From positions 1-42,641 of the forward strand of contig CAZPEV010000007.1 of the NCBI GenBank assembly GCA_964585635.1: a stretch of 42,641 bases of DNA. The letters run 5' to 3'. Shown piece after piece: positions 14,402-22,388 of the stretch; positions within the stretch are counted from its first letter, which is position 1; the number at the start of each line of letters is the position of its first letter. Made by a program: the position numbers and the translations under genes. The notes below the pieces were generated by a model. That model searched no databases. It had not been told where the DNA came from and saw only the letters and a program-made list of their open reading frames with translations. Origin of the DNA: CAZPEV01 sp964585635 (lineage in GTDB: Bacteria > Zixibacteria > MSB-5A5 > GN15 > JAAZOE01).

Positions 14402-16900
14402 CTAATCCTGCGACTGCTCGACCAGTTCGGCGTACTGATGAATGATTCTATCGACCGTCTCTTCCGATTCCGCCTCGGCCAAGATCCCAAACGACGCCGT
14501 CTGGCGGTCCGGCGCCACCAGCACCCAGCCGGCCTCCTCGAACACGCGCACGCCGTCGATCAACTGCCGCTCCTTGCTGGCGGTCGAGGTAATCAGCATC
14601 CGCATCACCTGTCCCTTCTTGCCCCAGGGGCAGGGGACCGACAGCGTCTTGCGGATATAGTTGGCGAACTGCTGCCGCAGGTTCCCCAGCCGGATCCCCG
14701 TCCGGGCCATCATCTCCAGCATGCGGATGACGGCATACATGGCGTCGGAGCCGACCTGGAAGTTGGGGAAGATAAATCCGCCGCGCGTGCCGCCGACAAA
14801 CTCGGCCTTGCCGCGGATATGGGCATCCATCATCGCCAGGTGGTCGTTGCGCACCCGCATCACCTCGACATTGTACCGCTCGGCGATCTTCTCCACTCCC
14901 ATCGAGGCGTCCACCGGCACCGCGATCCGCCGGGCGGCATGAGTCTGCAGGTACAGCTCCGTTCCCATCAAGAGCAGAAGCTGGCTGTCGATCTCACACC
15001 CATACTCGTCGATGACGATCATCTTCTCCGCCGAGGGGTTGATGATTACCCCCAAGTCAGCCTGCAGCGAGGTCACGATCGTCGCCAGTTGCTGCGTCTT
15101 GGCGGCGATGCTCTTGGCGTGCTGAGCGGCGCGGGCCGGGTTGGGGTAAGCATTGACGCCAAGGGCGTCGATCTCCAAAGCCGAGGTGATCTCCGGGAAG
15201 AACTGGCCGGAAGAGCCGTAGGAGTAGTCGATCACCAGCCGGAAACCGGCCTCGCGCACCAGGTCGGTGTCGATCGTTTGCAGAAATTCGTTGCGGTAGA
15301 CGTCGAACATCCGCTCCTGCTCCTCCAGGTGCCCCGTTTCGGCCATCGAGGCGCGCGGGTAATCCTCATTGATAAACGACCGCTCGACTTTCTTCGACTT
15401 GGAGGTCGGCAGGTCCAGCCCGGAACCATCGAAGAAGATAATGTCGACGACGTTGTAATTGGCCGGATTATGGCGGATATAGATGCCGGCGGCGTACCGG
15501 CCGCTCCTCAGGGCGCGGCGCAGCACCGGCGTGGGCAGGATCTCCAGGTCGTCGATATCGACCCCGGTGGCCATCAGGCCGCACATGAGGGAGCGTTTGA
15601 GCAGGCGGCTGGCGTCGGAGGCGTCGCGCGAGGTGATGATCCGCTGCCGCAGTCCCAGCGAGGCGCCGAAGGCCGCCCCCAGCTTGACCGCCATCTCCGG
15701 GGTCAGTTCGGTCAGCCCCAGCCCGGAAACCTTGGAGTCGGTAAACAGCTCCCGGTTCCATTTCTCGCCCCAGACGATGGACGACGACACGATGGCGCCG
15801 TCATCGACTATTTTCCCCGGCCAGACCTTGCAGTTGGCCTTGATCGTGGCGCCGTTGCCGATCCGGCAATCATCGGCCACCACCGCCTTGTCCAGGATCG
15901 AGGCCTTGCGGCCGATCTGCACCCGGCTGGTGACGATGGCATTGGAAATCAGCGACAACGGCTCGACGACGGTGTCGCTCCAGATGATCGAATCGGAAAT
16001 CTCCGCCTCCTCGCCGACGCTGACGCTGTCGCCGATGATCGAATTGGACAGCTTGGCTCCCTGACCGATGCGGCAACCCCTCCCCAAAAGCACCGTCCCG
16101 CCCAGACGCACCTTGTCGGCGATGGCGACGTCCTGCCGCTGGTGCAGCACGGCGCCGTCCCGCTCGATCCGCTCGGCGTTGAGCGTTAATTTGACCTTTC
16201 CGGCCAAAATATCCCGATGGGCCTCGATGTACTCATCCATGTTCCCGATGTCGCGCCAGTAGCCGTCCGTGATCTTGCCCATCAGGCGCATTCGCTTCTC
16301 GAGCATGATGGGATAGAGGTTCTGCGAGAAATCGAAATTGGTTTTGGGCGGAATCAGGCGCACCGTGGCCGGCTCCAGGATGTAAATGCCGGTATTGATC
16401 GTATCGGAAAACATCTCGCCCCACGACGGCTTTTCCATGAAGCGGGTGATGCGGTGCTGCTCATCGGTGATGACGATTCCGTACGACAAGGGATTTTCCA
16501 TGCGCGTCAGCAGGATGGTGGCGTCACCCTCGTTCTCCTTGTGAAAGCGGAAGGCGGACGACAAATCAAAGTCGGTCAGGACGTCGCCGGAAATTACCAA
16601 CACCGTCTCGCTGCAAAAGTCGGCCGCGCAGCGGACGGCCCCGGCGGTGCCGTAATCCTGATCCGGCTGTAGGTACTCCATGCGGACGCCGAACTTGCGG
16701 CCGTCTCGGAAATGGTTCTTGATTATCTCCGACTGGAAGAACAGCAGTGATACCACCTCGTCAAAGCCATGCTGCTTGAGTAGATTGACGACGTGTTCCA
16801 TCATCGGCAGGTTGCCGACCGGAACCATCGGCTTGGGGATATTGATCGTGAGTGGCCGCAGGCGGGTTCCGAATCCGCCGGCCATGATAATCGCTTTCAC
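14402..16900 (-). CDS. sugar-1-phosphate nucleotidyltransferase fused to a degenerate phosphomannomutase domain
   Basis: An 832-residue three-part protein. Residues ~1-235 are a nucleotidyltransferase (MKAIIMAGGFGTRLRPLT; GDVLTDFD). Residues ~250-370 are a left-handed beta-helix of hexapeptide repeats (GRGCRIGQGAKLSNSIIGDS). The rest is a phosphoglucomutase/phosphomannomutase fold. In that last part the catalytic Ser-His-Asn-Pro loop reads Arg476-His-Asn-Pro, and the metal loop DGDxD is replaced by NPSAEKMIVIDEYG, so mutase activity is unlikely. Such mannose-1-phosphate guanylyltransferase fusions with a decayed mutase are known in several phyla. It probably makes GDP-mannose or a similar nucleotide sugar for glycan synthesis. 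The start is GTG 16900 with AGGAG 6 nt upstream, overlapping the HAD phosphatase stop by 4 nt. Confidence 0.88.
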   Translation of the reverse strand: MKAIIMAGGFGTRLRPLTINIPKPMVPVGNLPMMEHVVNLLKQHGFDEVVSLLFFQSEIIKNHFRDGRKFGVRMEYLQPDQDYGTAGAVRCAADFCSETVLVISGDVLTDFDLSSAFRFHKENEGDATILLTRMENPLSYGIVITDEQHRITRFMEKPSWGEMFSDTINTGIYILEPATVRLIPPKTNFDFSQNLYPIMLEKRMRLMGKITDGYWRDIGNMDEYIEAHRDILAGKVKLTLNAERIERDGAVLHQRQDVAIADKVRLGGTVLLGRGCRIGQGAKLSNSIIGDSVSVGEEAEISDSIIWSDTVVEPLSLISNAIVTSRVQIGRKASILDKAVVADDCRIGNGATIKANCKVWPGKIVDDGAIVSSSIVWGEKWNRELFTDSKVSGLGLTELTPEMAVKLGAAFGASLGLRQRIITSRDASDASRLLKRSLMCGLMATGVDIDDLEILPTPVLRRALRSGRYAAGIYIRHNPANYNVVDIIFFDGSGLDLPTSKSKKVERSFINEDYPRASMAETGHLEEQERMFDVYRNEFLQTIDTDLVREAGFRLVIDYSYGSSGQFFPEITSALEIDALGVNAYPNPARAAQHAKSIAAKTQQLATIVTSLQADLGVIINPSAEKMIVIDEYGCEIDSQLLLLMGTELYLQTHAARRIAVPVDASMGVEKIAERYNVEVMRVRNDHLAMMDAHIRGKAEFVGGTRGGFIFPNFQVGSDAMYAVIRMLEMMARTGIRLGNLRQQFANYIRKTLSVPCPWGKKGQVMRMLITSTASKERQLIDGVRVFEEAGWVLVAPDRQTASFGILAEAESEETVDRIIHQYAELVEQSQD

Positions 16901-17598
16901 GACATGCTCCTCTTATGGTTTGCGGGCCTTGGCGATAATCTGTCTTTCACCGTCGTGGCGACGTCGGCAAACGACGCGAACGGCACAAAGGAAAGACCGT
17001 GATGACGACAATAGTCGGCCAGAAATCCCTTGGCCAACAGCAGATCGGCCTCCGGCAACGCGCACAGGTCGGACTTGCCGTCACCGATAAAGACGGCGGT
17101 GCCGCCGGGGCGGCGGAGGCGACGCATCTGGATCCCCTTGCAGTTGCCGCAGGCGGTACAGGCCGGGTCATGGTGAGGCCAACTGATCTGCAGGCGGCCG
17201 CCCACCAGTTGGCCGTGGTTGGCCCTCACCGGCAGATCGCGCAGGCCGTTTCTTTCCAGCAGGCGGGTAATATAGATATCCAGCCCGTCGGAAAGAATAT
17301 AGAGCGGCAGATTCTCCCGGCGGCAAAAGGCCGCGAAGGAGGGAAACGACGGATCGATGGCGAACCCGTCGATGAATTCAAATAATTCCGATTCGGCAAT
17401 CGGGCGCATCAACGCCGCCTCCTGCTCCAGGCACTGCCGGGAATCGATCTCATCGGCCCGCCAGCGGCCGACCGGTTCATCGGAACGACCGTCGGAAAAA
17501 TGATGAAACAACCGATTACCGACGTCCCGCAGCGAAATTGTCCCGTCGAAGTCGCAGAAGATGATTAGATCGTCGTTTCCACCGGCTGGTTTCGTCAT
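16897..17598 (-). CDS. HAD-family phosphatase, MtnX-like
   Basis: A 233-residue haloacid-dehalogenase phosphatase. HAD motif I is FCDFDGTIS (both Asp present), motif II is LYILSDGLD, and motif IV is FIGDGKSDLCAL. The CxxC pair in the cap (CTACGNC) and the general layout resemble 2-hydroxy-3-keto-5-methylthiopentenyl-1-phosphate phosphatase (MtnX) and related HAD-IB phosphatases. No methionine-salvage gene is nearby. The stop overlaps the start of the sugar nucleotidyltransferase, so a role in removing a sugar phosphate is as plausible. I take ATG 17598 (MTKPAGGNDDLI); the ribosome binding site is weak, so the start is uncertain. Confidence 0.8.
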   Translation of the reverse strand: MTKPAGGNDDLIIFCDFDGTISLRDVGNRLFHHFSDGRSDEPVGRWRADEIDSRQCLEQEAALMRPIAESELFEFIDGFAIDPSFPSFAAFCRRENLPLYILSDGLDIYITRLLERNGLRDLPVRANHGQLVGGRLQISWPHHDPACTACGNCKGIQMRRLRRPGGTAVFIGDGKSDLCALPEADLLLAKGFLADYCRHHGLSFVPFASFADVATTVKDRLSPRPANHKRSMS

Positions 17599-17743
17599 AG
17601 GCTGTGACCGTGCTCTCTCGACCACGATCAATCTACCGGTGCAGCACGCCGGCCACAAGAAAAAACTGGCCGAGGCTGATGACAATCGCGGCCGAACCAC
17701 CTTGACGCTCGGGATTCATCGTCGTAAACTGCCGGAAACAGAT

Positions 17744-18265
17744 ATGGGGTTTTGGCACATGGATTCATCGCCACGAGACCGATACGTTGCGGAGCCGTCG
17801 GACAGGATTCTTCGTAAAGAGACACTGGTCTCGGCTCCGTTGCCCGACCTGTGGGCGGCCTGGACGACGACGGAGGGAGTGACGACCTTCTTTGCCCCCC
17901 AGGCCAAGGTCGAACTCGCGCTCGGCGGACCATATGAGATCTACTTTGTCATCGACGCGCCCCCTGGCCGGCGAGGGGGGGAAGGTTGCCGGATTCTGAG
18001 TTGGCTGCCGCTGGAATTTTTGGCGTTCGAATGGAACGCCCCACCCGATTTCGGCCCCCTGCGGGATCAGCGAACGCAGGTGATCGTGCAATTCCAGACG
18101 ATAGACCACGATCACGTGCGGGTGACGCTGACGCAGCATGGGTGGGGCATCGGCCCGGATTGGGACCGTCTCTACGACTACTTTGACCGCGCCTGGGCAT
18201 ACGTGCTGGGAAATCTGGTCAAGCGGTTCGAACGTGGATCGATCGACTGGTCGGCGAGGCAATAA
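17744..18265 (+). CDS. SRPBCC/AHSA1-family protein
   Basis: A 173-residue soluble protein of the START/Bet-v1-like fold, AHSA1 (activator of Hsp90 ATPase homolog 1-like) branch. It has the sequence of features usual for the family: LRKETLVSAPLPDLWAAWTT at the N-terminal strand and helix, GGPYEIYF, LEFLAFEWNAPPD, and the C-terminal helix with WDRLYDYFDRAWAYVLGNL. Ligand and role are unknown; the fold binds hydrophobic molecules. The start ATG 17744 has GGAAAC about 7 nt upstream; ATG 17759 is an alternative. It is divergent from the HAD gene and convergent with the next gene. Confidence 0.8.
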   Translation: MGFWHMDSSPRDRYVAEPSDRILRKETLVSAPLPDLWAAWTTTEGVTTFFAPQAKVELALGGPYEIYFVIDAPPGRRGGEGCRILSWLPLEFLAFEWNAPPDFGPLRDQRTQVIVQFQTIDHDHVRVTLTQHGWGIGPDWDRLYDYFDRAWAYVLGNLVKRFERGSIDWSARQ

Positions 18266-18327
18266 TAGATCAGCAGACGGCTGCTTGCCCGCAGGATTTG
18301 CCTGGATCGGAAATACCGTTTTCGGCG

Positions 18328-18346
18328 GGCGGCAAGGAATGCCGCC
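18328..18346 (+). other. hairpin between convergent genes
   Basis: GGCGGCA (18328-18334) and TGCCGCC (18340-18346) form a perfect 7-bp stem around AGGAA in the 86-nt gap between convergent stops. It may serve as a shared 3'-end structure, but no T-run is present on either side. Confidence 0.35.
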
Positions 18347-18351
18347 GGGAT

Positions 18352-18816
18352 CTACGATAGTCCGGGTCTTCTCGCCAGGATCTGATTGATTGCGCCATTG
18401 AGTTTTTCCGGTTCGTCGGTGCCGATACGGCGCATCCGGCCATCAGCCAAGAGCAGCTCCACGGCGTCGAGGCCATAGATGTTGTACAAAATCCCCCTCG
18501 GGATTATCCGAAATCCCCAACCGTAATACCATTTGTCTCGAACCACCCGGCACGATTTGATCTGGACATCGGAGAAGGCTGCATGGATCAGACCCGGCCC
18601 GAAATCCACCCTTACTCCCTGGTCGTCAACGGTGACCGTCAGCGCCCCAAACAGGATGAGTACGACCATCAGTATGAAACCGACGATCAGCGCTATGACG
18701 CCGCCATGATCAAGGCCGATAACAATTGATGCTATTGCCCCCGCTACGATTAAAACGATAAAGGGCCAACCCATCAATTGGGTATGCTTATATATGTATG
18801 ACCGCGATATATCCAT
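18352..18816 (-). CDS. small membrane protein with PH-like domain
   Basis: A 154-residue protein with two adjacent transmembrane helices at about residues 16-60 (PFIVLIVAGAIASIVIG and GGVIALIVGFILMVVLIL). A cytoplasmic-style beta-rich domain follows (VTVDDQGVRVDFGPG, IPRGILYNIYGLDAVELLL, RIGTDEPEKLNGAI), of the bacterial PH-like type found in photosystem- or membrane-associated unknowns. The function is not known. The start is ATG 18816, chosen for AGGTGAGA 5 nt upstream. It stands alone between a terminator upstream and a convergent gene downstream. Confidence 0.7.
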   Translation of the reverse strand: MDISRSYIYKHTQLMGWPFIVLIVAGAIASIVIGLDHGGVIALIVGFILMVVLILFGALTVTVDDQGVRVDFGPGLIHAAFSDVQIKSCRVVRDKWYYGWGFRIIPRGILYNIYGLDAVELLLADGRMRRIGTDEPEKLNGAINQILARRPGLS

Positions 18817-18874
18817 GGATATCTCACCTGTCATATATATAATCCGCCGTTTGGAATTATTCAAGGGGAAAAAC

Positions 18875-18897
18875 AAAAAACCCCGCCGGAGGCGGGG
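18875..18897 (-). terminator. intrinsic terminator of the rubrerythrin-like gene
   Basis: CCCCGCC/GGCGGGG (18881-18887 with 18891-18897) is a 7-bp GC stem with a 3-nt loop. Read on the minus strand it is followed by TTTTTT (18880-18875), and it lies 21 nt after the stop at 18918. Confidence 0.8.
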
Positions 18898-18917
18898 TTT
18901 AATAAAGCCATCATAAT

Positions 18918-19415
18918 TCAGTACGATTCAAGGTTGGACCATTCGGCGTCTTCCAACCACTGATTTGGCCGATCAATAAAGCCGACGATGTTATCCATTG
19001 CCACCCAGTGCTTGTGCTCTTCATCGGCGATCTGGTTCCAGATCGTTTTCTGGGCGGCATCCGGGGCTTTCCCGGCCTGCTCCCGATAGAACGCCTCGGA
19101 TTTAAGCTCGAGCTCGCGCGCTTTGACCCAGGCCTCTTTGACGCCAATCGGGTAGGTATCGATATGCTTCTTGGACTGGCTGAGTTTTTGGAAGATGTTC
19201 TTCGTCGTCGCCAGGATCTTGGTCTTAAAGGCGGCCTGGAAACCGGCAGCTTTTCCCGCCGCCATATCCTTGAAGACCTGGTAATGAAGCTCCTCATCGG
19301 CGGCAAGCTCTATAAAGATATTTCTCAGGGCCATATCGGTCATCTTCGCCGCTTGCTCCTGGTAATACGTCTTGCCATCCTGCTCCATCTTCATCGCATA
19401 ATCAAAAGCGTTCAT
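18918..19415 (-). CDS. rubrerythrin-like ferritin-family protein (no rubredoxin domain)
   Basis: A 165-residue four-helix di-iron carboxylate protein. Paired iron-ligand motifs are visible: a helix with EQDGKTYYQEQA and later ADEELHYQVF (E-E-x-x-H), then ELKSEAFYREQA and ADEEHKHW (E-E-x-x-H). There is no C-terminal CxxC rubredoxin module, so it belongs to the erythrin/ferritin-like group. These act in peroxide removal or iron handling in anaerobes and microaerobes. I use ATG 19415 (MNAFDYAMKME); AAGGAG lies 11 nt upstream, and a start 8 codons earlier is possible. Upstream lies a 12-bp-periodic repeat array that may regulate it. Confidence 0.88.
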   Translation of the reverse strand: MNAFDYAMKMEQDGKTYYQEQAAKMTDMALRNIFIELAADEELHYQVFKDMAAGKAAGFQAAFKTKILATTKNIFQKLSQSKKHIDTYPIGVKEAWVKARELELKSEAFYREQAGKAPDAAQKTIWNQIADEEHKHWVAMDNIVGFIDRPNQWLEDAEWSNLESY

Positions 19416-19852
19416 GGTTTCACTGACTCCTTCATGCATTATTGATTCATCTGCCCTGAAAGAAAAACGGTGGGCGGGGGTTTGTCAAGATGTCCGTCGC
19501 GATGTCAACCCAGATGTCGAGTCACGGTGTCTCTCAAGATGTCTGATCCGAAGCCACCCACCCAGCCGTTTCATAATGCCATTGTCCACCAAAACTGCCG
19601 TTGACCCAAGATTGTTCCATCTTAATTCCTCAAAAGAAGACATTTCTTGTTTTTTTTTATGAGGGCCTTGAAATTTCGGTAGGACAGCAGAACTGTTGCG
19701 TCGCACGAGGGCATCACGACAGAATGAGCCGGCCCACGGTACAGGATGCTAAGGTGTTATTGGACAACAGCAAATTATTGAAGTCATGCCGGCTGGATCC
19801 TTCTAAAGCCAGGCCAGGGTTTCGCCGAGGTGTCCGAATTTTCGTGCAAAAT
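19416..19852 (+). other. intergenic region upstream of the rubrerythrin-like gene
   Basis: No credible gene was found in this stretch between two minus-strand genes. It contains the periodic GATGTC array at 19489-19543 and a run of nine or more T on the plus strand near 19650 after a weak A/T stem. Confidence 0.5.
19489..19543 (-). promoter_or_regulatory. candidate operator array of five GATGTC iterons
   Basis: GATGTC occurs at 19489, 19501, 19513 and 19538, with GGTGTC at 19526: five sites at 12-13 nt spacing, about 75-130 nt upstream of the rubrerythrin-like start. Near-helical spacing suggests cooperative protein binding on one DNA face. A TTGACA lies next to the array on the minus strand (19488-19483), though no good -10 follows. 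Confidence 0.4.
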
Positions 19853-20745
19853 CTAACGTCGCTCAGACCTATGAATCGGCGACTGTTCCAGAGTGTTAAG
19901 GATAGAATCGACTCCGAGAAACGAAGAATCGCGGCCATATACCTGGCGATAGGCTGCGACCGCCCCCGCGGTATCTCCCAGGCTGAGTCGCATATGTCCC
20001 AGCCCGAACCATCCCGGAACATAGTCCGGGAACAGGGATGTCATTCGCTGAAAATGAACCGCCGCCTGAGCATAATCTTGCCTGGTGGCCAAAAAGGAGG
20101 CGAGGTTTGAGAGAATTTCCACCTGCTTTGGATTCTTTCGATCAAGATCCTCCATGATCAAAATGGCGCTGTCGATTTGCCCGATCGAGGCCATGTTATT
20201 GGCCAGGAGGAACAGCGCCTGGGGATTCTCCGGATCGGTCTTAAGGATCTCCCGGCAGGTTGCCATGGACAGGCCGTACTGGCCCCGCCTGAAATTCAAT
20301 TCGGCCAGTTCAGGATAAGGGCCTTTCACCGTCACCTGAGGCGGTTTGNNNNNNNNNNATATTTCGGCCGGTCTCCCTCTTTGTATGCCAGTTGGCTGAC
20401 CGCCCAGATCTCGGCGTCGTAGTCTCTGATCTTGTCGGCCGCCGTGCGCAGCAGCCGATATCCCTCTATATGATCGGGGTAGAGGGCCGTCAGCTTCTTG
20501 GCATATGACACTGCCGTGTCGATCTGCCCGGCGGCGAAATAGGCTTTGGCGCCCAGAAAAAGGACGGCCGAATCGGTGGGACGGCTGGGCATCAGTTTGT
20601 TCACTTCCTCGATGGCGGCCTCATATTTTTCTTGTTCCACAAGTCTCCGAAGTTTGGCGATTCGGGTTTCGGGACTGGCTCCGCCGCAGGCCGACAACGT
20701 TATCAGGCCGATCGCGACGGCAAGGCAAGCGGCGATGATTTTCAT
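19853..20745 (-). CDS. TPR lipoprotein (interrupted by assembly gap)
   Basis: One gene read in two frames around a 10-N gap at 20349-20358. The N-terminal part starts MKIIAACLAVAIGLITLSAC, a lipoprotein signal peptide with Cys20 in an LSAC lipobox. TPR-like helices follow (EQEKYEAAIEEVNKLMP, AAGQIDTAVSYAKKLTALYP). Past the gap TPR units continue (GQYGLSMATCREILKTDPENP, ASIGQIDSAILIMEDLDRKNP, LGDTAGAVAAYRQVYG). The gap length is not reliable, because ten bases would put the halves out of frame. Likely an envelope-anchored protein-protein interaction scaffold. No clear ribosome binding site precedes ATG 20745. Confidence 0.8.
20349..20358. other. assembly gap (10 N)
   Basis: Ten N inside the TPR lipoprotein gene. 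The flanking reading frames disagree by one base, so the true gap length differs from ten. Confidence 0.95.
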
Positions 20746-20869
20746 GCCGTCAATATATGGCACCCAGCGTCGCAGGCAAGATTCTTTTTGGGCTTTTTGA
20801 GCGCCACGCCATCAACTCTGTGATCCGATTGCGATTGCGTGCCTGCCCGCAGAATCGTAGATTGCCGCC

Positions 20870-21757
20870 GTGCGTGATCTGAATCGATACTCACCGGCGG
20901 CGAAAATTCTATCGCTCAAGATGACCGGCCAGGTCGGGCCGAGGACATTCGGACTGCTAATGGCCCATTTCAAAACGGTCAATGACATACTCCTGGCCGA
21001 GGAAGAGGAGCTAATGGAATTGCCGGGGATAGGTCCCGGCCGCTCCGAGGCGATTTTCAAAGCCGACGGCAACCTCGATCAGGCGCAGGCGACGCTGGAT
21101 AACTTGGAAGCGAGCGACACCAAGGCGGTGACCTGCCTGAATGACGACTACCCCTCCATACTGACCGAACTCAACGATCCGCCGATGATACTGTATTTCA
21201 AAGGCCGGCTGCCGGCTGCCGCTGAAAAACGGGTGGCAATTATCGGCTCCCAGGATGTTTCGGCGGAAGGGATCGGCGACGCGGTGAAGCTGGCCAAGCG
21301 ACTCGTGCACGACGGGGTCGCCATTATCGGCGGCCTGGCCCGCGGCATCGACACCGCCGGCCATATGGGGGCGCTGAAAGCCGAGGGTGCCACCTACGCC
21401 GTCCTCCCCTCCGGCTTTAACCAGATTTTCCCGGCTGAGAATGAATCGCTGGCCTTCGAAATCAGTCGCCACGGCGGCCTGATCAGCGAGTACCTTCCCG
21501 ACACGCCGGTCAACAGCGGTCGGCTTCTGAATCGGAACCGCCTGATCGTCGGCTTGTCTCAAGCGGTGGTAATCGGTGAAATGTCGCCGGAGTCGGTCGG
21601 CACGCTTGACGCCGCCCTCTGTTGCCATCAACTGGGGAAGCTGCTCTTTGCGGTGGTGGGAGATCACAACCGGCATCTGGACAAGCTGGCCGAATACGGC
21701 GCCATCCCGCTGACCGGCATCGACCAGTACGCCATGATCCTGTCATCGCTGGTCTGA
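20870..21757 (+). CDS. dprA: DNA-processing protein DprA/Smf
   Basis: Single-stranded-DNA binding protein that loads RecA during transformation. The 295-residue protein has an N-terminal helix-hairpin-helix stretch (ELPGIGPGRSEAIF) and a Rossmann-like core: CLNDDYPSILTELNDPPMILYFKG, then VAIIGSQDVSAEG, GGLARGIDTAGHMGAL and GLISEYLPDT. The usual GSR motif reads GSQ here. The C-terminal winged-helix (DML1-like) domain of many DprA proteins is absent. The start is GTG 20870 without a strong ribosome binding site; ATG 20920 is possible. It heads a plus-strand run with yigZ 10 nt downstream. Confidence 0.88.
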   Translation: MRDLNRYSPAAKILSLKMTGQVGPRTFGLLMAHFKTVNDILLAEEEELMELPGIGPGRSEAIFKADGNLDQAQATLDNLEASDTKAVTCLNDDYPSILTELNDPPMILYFKGRLPAAAEKRVAIIGSQDVSAEGIGDAVKLAKRLVHDGVAIIGGLARGIDTAGHMGALKAEGATYAVLPSGFNQIFPAENESLAFEISRHGGLISEYLPDTPVNSGRLLNRNRLIVGLSQAVVIGEMSPESVGTLDAALCCHQLGKLLFAVVGDHNRHLDKLAEYGAIPLTGIDQYAMILSSLV

Positions 21758-21767
21758 AAGGATTTCC

Positions 21768-22388
21768 ATGACGTCTGAGATAGTCGACAGCTACCTGACT
21801 ATGACGTCGGAAGGCACCCACGAAATCAAGATTAAGGGCTCCCGCTTCATCGCTTTGGGGTACCCCATTGAGACGGCGGCCGAGGCGGCCGACATGCTGG
21901 ATCGGGTTCGCAAGCGGGAGTTTGCCGCCACGCACCATTGCTATGCCTGGACGGTGGGAATCGAAGGGGAACAATTCAAATACGGCGACGACGGTGAGCC
22001 GTCGGGCACAGCCGGGCGGCCGATCTATCGGGCGATCACGGGCCGAAATCTCAAGAATGTCCTGGTTGTGGTGGTTCGGTATTTTGGCGGCACAAAGCTG
22101 GGAACCGGCGGGCTGACTCGTGCCTATGCCCAGGCAGCCGGCGACATGTTGGACAGGGCGAAGGTCGCGGAACGGTGGCTCTGCCGGCGCCTGCGGTTCT
22201 CGGTGCCGTTCACGCTGTACGATCGGATCCTGCGGCTGATAAGCGCCGGAGGGTATGGCATCGCGGCGCAGGATTTTGCCGAGGGGGTGACCATGACCGT
22301 TGACGTGCGCAGATCCAAAGCCGACCTCTTTCTTGCGCAGTTGGCCGAACTGACCGGAGGGCAGGTTGATATCATCCGGCTCGATTGA
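21768..22388 (+). CDS. yigZ: YigZ/IMPACT family protein
   Basis: A 206-residue member of the UPF0029/IMPACT family. The first domain has the family signature (KGSRFIALGYPI, THHCYAWTVG, DDGEPSGTAGRPI, VVVRYFGGTKLGTGGLTRAYAQA). A smaller ferredoxin-like C-terminal domain follows (LRFSVPFTLYDRI and beyond). The bacterial role is poorly defined; relatives are linked to translation or stress control. The start ATG 21768 has AAAGGA 5 nt upstream. Its last 23 nt overlap the next gene. Confidence 0.93.
   Translation: MTSEIVDSYLTMTSEGTHEIKIKGSRFIALGYPIETAAEAADMLDRVRKREFAATHHCYAWTVGIEGEQFKYGDDGEPSGTAGRPIYRAITGRNLKNVLVVVVRYFGGTKLGTGGLTRAYAQAAGDMLDRAKVAERWLCRRLRFSVPFTLYDRILRLISAGGYGIAAQDFAEGVTMTVDVRRSKADLFLAQLAELTGGQVDIIRLD

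Noticed and set aside
14315..16189. A 624-codon plus-strand ORF opposite the nucleotidyltransferase fusion
   Set aside because: It is antisense to a clearly recognised gene, its translation is Gly/Asp/Arg/His-rich low-complexity text with no family likeness, and the length comes from the high GC content.
19640..19660. T-run near 19650 as a plus-strand terminator
   Set aside because: The preceding stem is weak and A/T-rich with bulges, and no plus-strand gene lies upstream of it.
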